Shown: one piece after another, positions 40,893-44,802 of the stretch
Layout: the number at the start of each line of letters is the position of its first letter
Numbering within the stretch: position 1 is the first letter of the stretch
Source: Candidatus Moraniibacteriota bacterium
GTDB lineage: Bacteria; Patescibacteriota; Minisyncoccia; Moranbacterales; UBA1568
NCBI GenBank assembly: GCA_903854995.1
Contig: CAINXS010000087.1
Span: forward strand, 1 to 44,802
DNA length: 44,802 nucleotides
Direction of reading: 5' to 3'
Program-made: the position numbers and the translations under genes
Notes under the pieces: generated by a model
The model's input: only the letters and a program-made list of their open reading frames with translations
Databases searched by the model: none
Told to the model about the DNA's origin: nothing

Positions 40893-40948
40893 AACTCAAA
40901 ATCCCGGTTGGCAACATCATGAGAGTTCGAGTCTCTCCCGCGGCACCA
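40893..40948 (+). pseudogene. 3' fragment of a second tRNA-Leu
   Basis: From ACTCAAAATCC through a variable arm (TTGGCAACATCAT), T-arm GAGAG-TTCGAGT-CTCTC and CCGCGGCACCA, the sequence is a leucine tRNA 3' half with encoded CCA. The matching 5' acceptor (GCCGCGG), the D-arm and the 5' side of the anticodon stem are absent. Confidence 0.8.
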
Positions 40949-40965
40949 CATACGAACGCCTCATT

Positions 40966-41472
40966 ATGGCCGAATACCATCCGACGACCGGAGAAGGAAA
41001 ATGCCTGTTCTGTGAAATCATATCGGGAGACCTGGAAACACCCGGGGTTTTCTGGGAAGATGACGAATTCATGGCCTGGCTCGCGATTGACCCGAATACG
41101 GAAGGGTTTTCCATCGTCGTTCCCAAGCGTCACTACGGAAGTGACGTACTCCGGATGCCGGATGATGTCCTTTCACGATTCGTCCTCGCCGCCAAGAAAG
41201 TCGCAGGAATCCTTGAAAATCGCCTTGAGGATGTCGGCCGTGTCGGGCTTATCATGGAAGGTACCGGGATCGACCACGCGCATATCAAACTGGTTCCCAT
41301 GCACGGCACCGGCTACATGAAGAAAGGGACCTGGAAGCAGATGCCGAGCGGACAGGAACAATATTTCGAACGCTACGAAGGATGGATCTCATCCGCCGGT
41401 GGACCGATGGCTGATCCGGCGGATCTGAGAAACCTCGCGAAGCGGTTGGGGAAGACGGTACGAGAAACCTGA
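40966..41472 (+). CDS. HIT-family protein (168 aa)
   Basis: Histidine-triad hydrolase/transferase of nucleotide conjugates. Seen: KCLFCEIISGDLETPGVFWE (family CxxC start), EFMAWLAIDPNTEGFSIVVP, KRHYGSDVLRMP, and the triad region GTGIDHAHIKLVPMHGTGYM. The motif reads H-A-H-I-K: the first two His, including the nucleophile, are kept but the third His is Lys. The C-terminal extension (KGTWKQMPSGQEQYFERYEG) differs from typical short HIT proteins. No ribosome site precedes the ATG at 40966. It may be co-transcribed with tRNA-Leu. Confidence 0.9.
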   Translation: MAEYHPTTGEGKCLFCEIISGDLETPGVFWEDDEFMAWLAIDPNTEGFSIVVPKRHYGSDVLRMPDDVLSRFVLAAKKVAGILENRLEDVGRVGLIMEGTGIDHAHIKLVPMHGTGYMKKGTWKQMPSGQEQYFERYEGWISSAGGPMADPADLRNLAKRLGKTVRET

Positions 41473-41511
41473 ATGCTGACTCCATACGCAGGACGATCTT
41501 TGGGGGTATGG

Positions 41512-41539
41512 AAAAAACGACGTGGGTAACACGTCGTTT
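41512..41539 (-). terminator. Terminator between convergent HIT and folD genes
   Basis: AAACGACGTG pairs exactly with CACGTCGTTT around GGTAA. On the minus strand a run of six T follows, so it mainly serves folD. Confidence 0.85.
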
Positions 41540-41559
41540 CCCGATTTCCACGACATGCC

Positions 41560-42378
41560 TTACATCGCCAGCATCGCCGTACGGCGGAGAAGGCAGGCGA
41601 CCGTGACAGGACCGACGCCTCCCGGGACAGGCGTGAGAAAGATACCGGCATCATCCCCCGCTTTCGCAACATCTCCAAAAACCCCCCCTGGGAACTCGGT
41701 GATGCCACCGTCGATGACGATAGCATTCCGCTTGAAAATATACCGCGGAAACCGCTCCGGCTGACCGGTAGCAGTTACAACAACATCAGCCGACGAAATC
41801 GTTTCCATCGACCCATTCACATCCGCCGAAAGAATGACTTCCGTTGATACGCCTTCATCAGCCAAGGCACGCCGCACGACATCGCCAAAAATGTCAGAGT
41901 TGGCAATCACGACCCCTCGCTTCCCGGCAAGCGGTACTCCGGCCGATTTTGCAAGCGCTATAATCGACCATGGAAATACGGGAATCAAATCACGATCGCC
42001 AGCGAGAAATTGGGCGATTATCTCTGGGTGAAATCCGTCCACGTCTTTCCCGGGGTCAATCGACGCAATAATCCGCTCCGTGTCGTGCCCCTCGGGCAAC
42101 GGCATCTGAACCAGAATACCGTGTACCTCGGCATCGGCATTGAATGCGTTCACGACCGATATCACGTCGTCATCAGACGCATCGCTTCGCAGCTCCCGAA
42201 GTCGCACATCGATACCGACTTCCTCCGCCAGACGGCGTTTTATATTGACGTATATCCGCGACGCGGGATTATCCCCGACCAGGACGACTCCGAGACATGG
42301 GCGGATAGTAATTCTGGAAACGATATCCTTCGTTTCCGCGAGAATCCGATTAGTGATGGGTTTTCCGTAAAGCAGCAT
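41560..42378 (-). CDS. folD: Methylenetetrahydrofolate dehydrogenase/cyclohydrolase
   Basis: Bifunctional enzyme of one-carbon metabolism. Seen: RPCLGVVLVGDNPASRIYVN with the catalytic Lys in SRIYVNIKRRLAEEVGI, HGILVQMPLPEGHDTERIIA, the folate motif DPGKDVDGFHPEIIAQFLAG, and the C-terminal TPVPGGVGPVTVACLLRRT. In the NADP-binding region the usual GRSxxVGxP reads ANSDIFGDVV, a clear departure that may change cofactor use. The ATG at 42378 is used, one base after the uppP stop; a TTG at 42393 would overlap it. 272 residues. No other folate gene is in the window. Confidence 0.93.
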   Translation of the reverse strand: MLLYGKPITNRILAETKDIVSRITIRPCLGVVLVGDNPASRIYVNIKRRLAEEVGIDVRLRELRSDASDDDVISVVNAFNADAEVHGILVQMPLPEGHDTERIIASIDPGKDVDGFHPEIIAQFLAGDRDLIPVFPWSIIALAKSAGVPLAGKRGVVIANSDIFGDVVRRALADEGVSTEVILSADVNGSMETISSADVVVTATGQPERFPRYIFKRNAIVIDGGITEFPGGVFGDVAKAGDDAGIFLTPVPGGVGPVTVACLLRRTAMLAM

Positions 42379-42379
42379 A

Positions 42380-43156
42380 TCAGCGAATGACAAAAATATA
42401 GAACACGATAGCCGCGATAATACGGTATATGCCGAATCCGGTGAACGTATGCGTCTTCACGAAGGAAAGAAACGATTTCACCGCCACCCAGGCGACGATG
42501 AATGAGACGACGAAACCGACCGCGAGTACCGGCAGGTCGCCGGAAGCGAAACCATGTGCGCTCTTCAGCAGGTCGTATCCGGTCGCCGCCGCCATGGTCG
42601 GCACGGCAAGCAGGAACGAAAATTCGGTTATCGCGGTCCGCGACAAACCGAGAGAGAGCCCGCCCACGATCGTGGCCCCGGCGCGAGACACCCCCGGAAT
42701 CACGGCGACGGACTGCGCCATGCCGATCAGAAACGCCTGTTTATAGGTCATGGTCGCGCCGGTCGGCCCCTCGTCCGCGGTCCCGCGGCGCTTCAGCCAC
42801 GCCTCGAACAGGATGATGACGACCCCGCCGAGAAACAGCGTGACCACGACCGTCATGGGCGATTCGAAGAGACTCTTGATGAACCGGTACAACACGAGCC
42901 CCACGAATGCCGTCGGAAGGAACGCAATCGCGAGACGCTTCATCGTTTCCCGATCCGTCAGCAACCGTCTCGCATACAGCACGACGACTGCCATGATCGC
43001 CCCAAGCTGGATGACGACCTCGAACGACTTCACGAACACGGTCTGTCGGATTCCGAAAATGTCGGAAACGAGGATAAGATGTCCCGTCGATGAGATCGGA
43101 AGGAATTCGGTCAATCCCTCGACGATACCGAGGATGATAGCGTTCAGTATACTCAT
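42380..43156 (-). CDS. uppP: Undecaprenyl-diphosphate phosphatase
   Basis: Integral membrane enzyme (BacA) that recycles the lipid carrier for peptidoglycan and other glycans. Seen: IILGIVEGLTEFLPISSTGH (first signature, with catalytic Glu), SFEVVIQLGAIMAVVVLYAR, FLIGMAQSVAVIPGVSRAGA (second signature with the catalytic Arg/Ser), and eight hydrophobic segments. The ATG at 43156 (MSILNAIILG) is chosen; a TTG three codons upstream lies inside a heptad-type repeat arm. 258 residues. It is followed by folD with a one-base gap. Confidence 0.97.
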   Translation of the reverse strand: MSILNAIILGIVEGLTEFLPISSTGHLILVSDIFGIRQTVFVKSFEVVIQLGAIMAVVVLYARRLLTDRETMKRLAIAFLPTAFVGLVLYRFIKSLFESPMTVVVTLFLGGVVIILFEAWLKRRGTADEGPTGATMTYKQAFLIGMAQSVAVIPGVSRAGATIVGGLSLGLSRTAITEFSFLLAVPTMAAATGYDLLKSAHGFASGDLPVLAVGFVVSFIVAWVAVKSFLSFVKTHTFTGFGIYRIIAAIVFYIFVIR

Positions 43157-43313
43157 AACTTTCAACTTTCAACTGACAACTTATAACTTTACCAACCCTC
43201 GCGCTACCGGCCAATGATTCGCGGATTACACAAACAACCAACTTGCCGTTCCATCTAGATCATTTTGTTCTCCCCGTCCCCGTTGTATGTTGTCAGCTGT
43301 TAGTTCATCATCG
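43157..43313. repeat. Heptad hairpin between exonuclease and uppP genes
   Basis: Left arm AACTTTC, AACTTTC, AACTGAC, AACTTAT, AACTTTA in perfect 7-base register; right arm CGTTGTATGTTGTCAGCTGTTAGTT. On the minus strand the 3' arm ends at the uppP ATG. Confidence 0.85.
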
Positions 43314-43985
43314 TCAGAACAGGGTTCCCGTCGCCGATCCCGTAACGAGCGGCGCGTGTTCCGTCTTTGCGGACTCGAGCAGCTTCTTCTGACCGTTGAG
43401 TTCCATGATGGTATCCCAGCTCCGGAACTCGGGATGCTTTTCGAGAAGCTTCTCGAGGATCTCGACTGTCACCCGCACGTCCCCCGCGCCGGTATGAGCG
43501 GTCACGTGCTGCTTTCCGCAGTACAGTTTGTAGGCGGCAGAAAGGTTTCGCGGCGCGAAATTGTCGCGCGGCACGACCTTGTGATACAGGATCTTCGCGT
43601 CGAGCACCTTCTTCTGCGAGAAATCGAAGCTCTTGCCGACCGACGAGAACTCTCCCCGAAGGAACGGGAGGTCGAAACCGAGCACGTTGAATCCCCCGAC
43701 ATCCACCCCCTCGAACGCGCTCCACAATTCGTAGGAGAGCTTCGTGAACGACGGCTCGTCCTTTACGTCATCATCGTAGATGCCGTTTATACGTGACGAA
43801 TCCGCCGGTATCGACCGGCCGGGATTGATGCGCCGACACTCCGCCACGATCTCGCCCGAAGGTAAAATTTTCTCGTACGCGATCTCGATGATGCGGTCTT
43901 CGCCGGTAGTCAGGCCCGTCGTCTCGAGGTCGAAGATGACGATCGGCTTGTCGAGCTTCAGATAGTCGGTGATGGTCGTACGCAT
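43314..43985 (-). CDS. DnaQ-like 3'-5' exonuclease (DEDDh)
   Basis: RNase T/DnaQ superfamily. Exo I: KPIVIFDLETTGLTTGEDRI; Exo II: GGFNVLGFDLPFLRGEF; Exo III: HVTAHTGAGDVRVTVEILEK with the H-x4-D of the DEDDh class. The ATG at 43985 (MRTTITDYLKLDKP) is chosen; the longer frame translates a heptad-type repeat. 223 residues. It could be a proofreading subunit (epsilon) or a general exonuclease; no polymerase subunit lies nearby. It heads a leftward run with uppP and folD. Confidence 0.93.
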   Translation of the reverse strand: MRTTITDYLKLDKPIVIFDLETTGLTTGEDRIIEIAYEKILPSGEIVAECRRINPGRSIPADSSRINGIYDDDVKDEPSFTKLSYELWSAFEGVDVGGFNVLGFDLPFLRGEFSSVGKSFDFSQKKVLDAKILYHKVVPRDNFAPRNLSAAYKLYCGKQHVTAHTGAGDVRVTVEILEKLLEKHPEFRSWDTIMELNGQKKLLESAKTEHAPLVTGSATGTLF

Positions 43986-44165
43986 AGGTAAAACTAACTT
44001 ACAACTGATAACTGACAACTCACAACGGGATACCGAACTCACAACTTACACCGTACAACTCACAGCACAAACAGGTAACAGAGATTCCTTTGAAGGAGCC
44101 TTTTAGCAGAATCTGCGTTTCCCATTGCCGGTTGTAAGTTGTCAGTTGTCGGTTTCTATAAGTTT
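43986..44165. repeat. Heptad hairpin upstream of the exonuclease gene
   Basis: Left arm AACTTAC, AACTGAT, AACTGAC, AACTCAC, then AACTCACAACTTACACC; right arm CCGGTTGTAAGTTGTCAGTTGTCGG. A -10-like TATACT lies just beyond the right arm (minus strand, about 44176), so the hairpin probably fills the mRNA leader, ending close to the ATG at 43985. Confidence 0.85.
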
Positions 44166-44222
44166 CTTCCCATAGTATACCAGTCTAGGCGCGGAGAAGG
44201 GTTTTGTAAACCTCCGACTACA

Positions 44223-44260
44223 AAAAGAGACCTGGAGGAGCTTTCGCTTTCCTCCAGGTC
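44223..44260 (-). terminator. Terminator after the GlcG-family gene
   Basis: GACCTGGAGGA (44229-44239) pairs with TCCTCCAGGTC (44250-44260); on the minus strand TCTTTTTG follows. Confidence 0.9.
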
Positions 44261-44280
44261 ATCTCGGGGCATTATGCCAT

Positions 44281-44730
44281 TTATTTGGTCGTCCGGTAGC
44301 TCTTACGCACGCTCTCCGTCGCGTACTGTTCGTCCTCGTCTTCAGATAGGTTGCTAACACCGATCGCACCAAGGAGGTTTCCTTCCTCGTCGTAGATCGG
44401 CACGCCTCCAGCCCACGGTACGAGCTGTGCAAGACCCAACACTTCAGGAGAAACGTTTCCGTCCCGTGTCTGCCGGGTCGATTTTCCCGTATATGCGGAC
44501 TGCCTCGCTTTGTTTCCAGCGATCGCAGTCGAGGCGAGTTTGACGCCCCCCATCGTCAGAGAGATCAGATGCGCCTGGTGCCGGTCACAGATATAGATTG
44601 ATGCTACCTTTCCGGCTTTTTCGAGCAGACTCTCCGCCTCCAAGGCTATCTCGATTGCCTGAGTGGTCGTCAACCCGATCGGTTTCAATGGCGGTTCCCA
44701 ACTTCTAACGCAACGGGTACGATGATTCAA
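44281..44730 (-). CDS. GlcG/HbpS (DUF336) family protein, 5' end probably cut by an IS
   Basis: The family fold is clear from about residue 17 on: LTTTQAIEIALEAESLLEKA, SIYICDRHQAHLISLTMGG, AGNKARQSAYTGKSTRQ, and GGVPIYDEEGNLLGAIGVSN with LSEDEDEQYA. GlcG proteins are small, often heme-binding or linked to glycolate and oxidative metabolism; the role here is unknown. The reading frame begins MNHRTRCVRSWEPPLKP, but the first ~11 residues come from sequence that looks like the end of an IS30-type element, so the native start is probably lost or replaced. Expression would depend on a promoter from the element. Confidence 0.85.
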   Translation of the reverse strand: MNHRTRCVRSWEPPLKPIGLTTTQAIEIALEAESLLEKAGKVASIYICDRHQAHLISLTMGGVKLASTAIAGNKARQSAYTGKSTRQTRDGNVSPEVLGLAQLVPWAGGVPIYDEEGNLLGAIGVSNLSEDEDEQYATESVRKSYRTTK

Positions 44731-44802
44731 TCGTAATCAGAAACCCGTATGCAAAAACCATATACCCGCCTCTCCGACGCCGAACGGGAGGAAATCAGTA
44801 TC
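44697..44802 (+). mobile_element. Left end of an IS30-like insertion sequence
   Basis: The stretch TCTAACGCAACGGGTAC resembles terminal repeats of IS30-family elements as I remember them (shared AACGCAAC), and an IS30-like transposase start follows. The exact boundary and the other end lie outside what can be seen. Confidence 0.5.
44749..44802 (+). CDS. IS30-family transposase, N-terminal fragment
   Basis: Eighteen codons to the window edge read MQKPYTRLSDAEREEISI, with no stop. The pattern Y-x-x-L-S-x-x-E-R-E-E-I matches the start of the N-terminal helix-turn-helix of IS30 transposases, which bind the element's ends and carry a DDE catalytic domain further on. Because only 18 residues are visible, a different helix-turn-helix protein cannot be excluded. 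It is divergent from the GlcG-family gene and overlaps none of its conserved part. Confidence 0.6.
   Translation, partial: MQKPYTRLSDAEREEISI

Noticed and set aside
43157-44165. Heptad arrays considered as CRISPR
   Set aside because: The units are 7 bases, degenerate, without spacers, and arranged as inverted arms; no cas genes are present.

Overview
The window looks like a chromosomal segment of a bacterium of the Candidate Phyla Radiation (Patescibacteria). The evidence is a GC-rich genome with very short housekeeping proteins (EF-Ts of about 194 residues), many genes without a Shine-Dalgarno sequence, a giant coiled-coil/membrane protein next to a TraD-like ATPase, and tRNAs mostly without encoded CCA. 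TGA is used as an ordinary stop and release factor 1 is present, so the UGA-recoded lineages are unlikely. The exact lineage cannot be decided from the sequence alone.

Layout. 1-2.4 kb: a truncated four-helix membrane protein, a 96-residue unknown protein bracketed by two copies of a ~217-bp repeat, and a GlcG-like protein behind a near-consensus promoter. 2.4-4.3 kb: a leftward tRNA cluster (Thr-TGT, Tyr, Thr-GGT, Trp, Glu) with rpmG. Two tiny GIY-YIG nuclease genes sit here, each between a truncated 5' tRNA copy and the intact tRNA. 4.3-9.3 kb: a TPR membrane protein, rpsB-tsf, then rpmE, prfA-prmC. 9.3-18.1 kb: a 39-residue lysine-rich histone H1-like protein, and a cluster of a TraD/VirD4-like ATPase, a small conserved protein, a 1403-residue giant protein and a 200-residue membrane protein that shares the giant protein's LysM-like domain. 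18.2-26.1 kb: envelope glycosylation (two GT39-like membrane transferases, two GT4 transferases), FtsQ and the DNA polymerase III delta' subunit. 26.2-33.9 kb: mreB, murA, a secreted CAP-domain protein, trxB, murD and a D-aminoacylase-like amidohydrolase. 33.9-38.6 kb: gap, fba, tpiA, galT and a GT2 transferase in one leftward block. 38.6-44.8 kb: parAB, tRNA-Leu, a HIT protein, folD, uppP, a DnaQ-like exonuclease, and a GlcG-family gene whose 5' end appears cut by an IS30-like element running off the window.

How it works together. The genes describe a cell that builds its own envelope: MurA and MurD for peptidoglycan precursors, UppP for the lipid carrier, MreB and FtsQ for shape and division, and several sugar transferases. 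It runs lower glycolysis (Fba, TpiA, Gap) with GalT feeding sugar nucleotides, segregates its chromosome with ParAB, and carries a TraD-like motor probably linked to DNA transfer or uptake.

Two patterns are not explained by ordinary annotation. First, minimal GIY-YIG mini-elements of about 330-390 bp are integrated at tRNA genes, with 5' tRNA duplications and REP-like palindromes placed in the T-loop. Second, at least eight intergenic regions hold a long imperfect hairpin made of degenerate ~7-nt repeats, whose 3' arm usually abuts the next gene's start; one such array is also in frame inside a glycosyltransferase gene.
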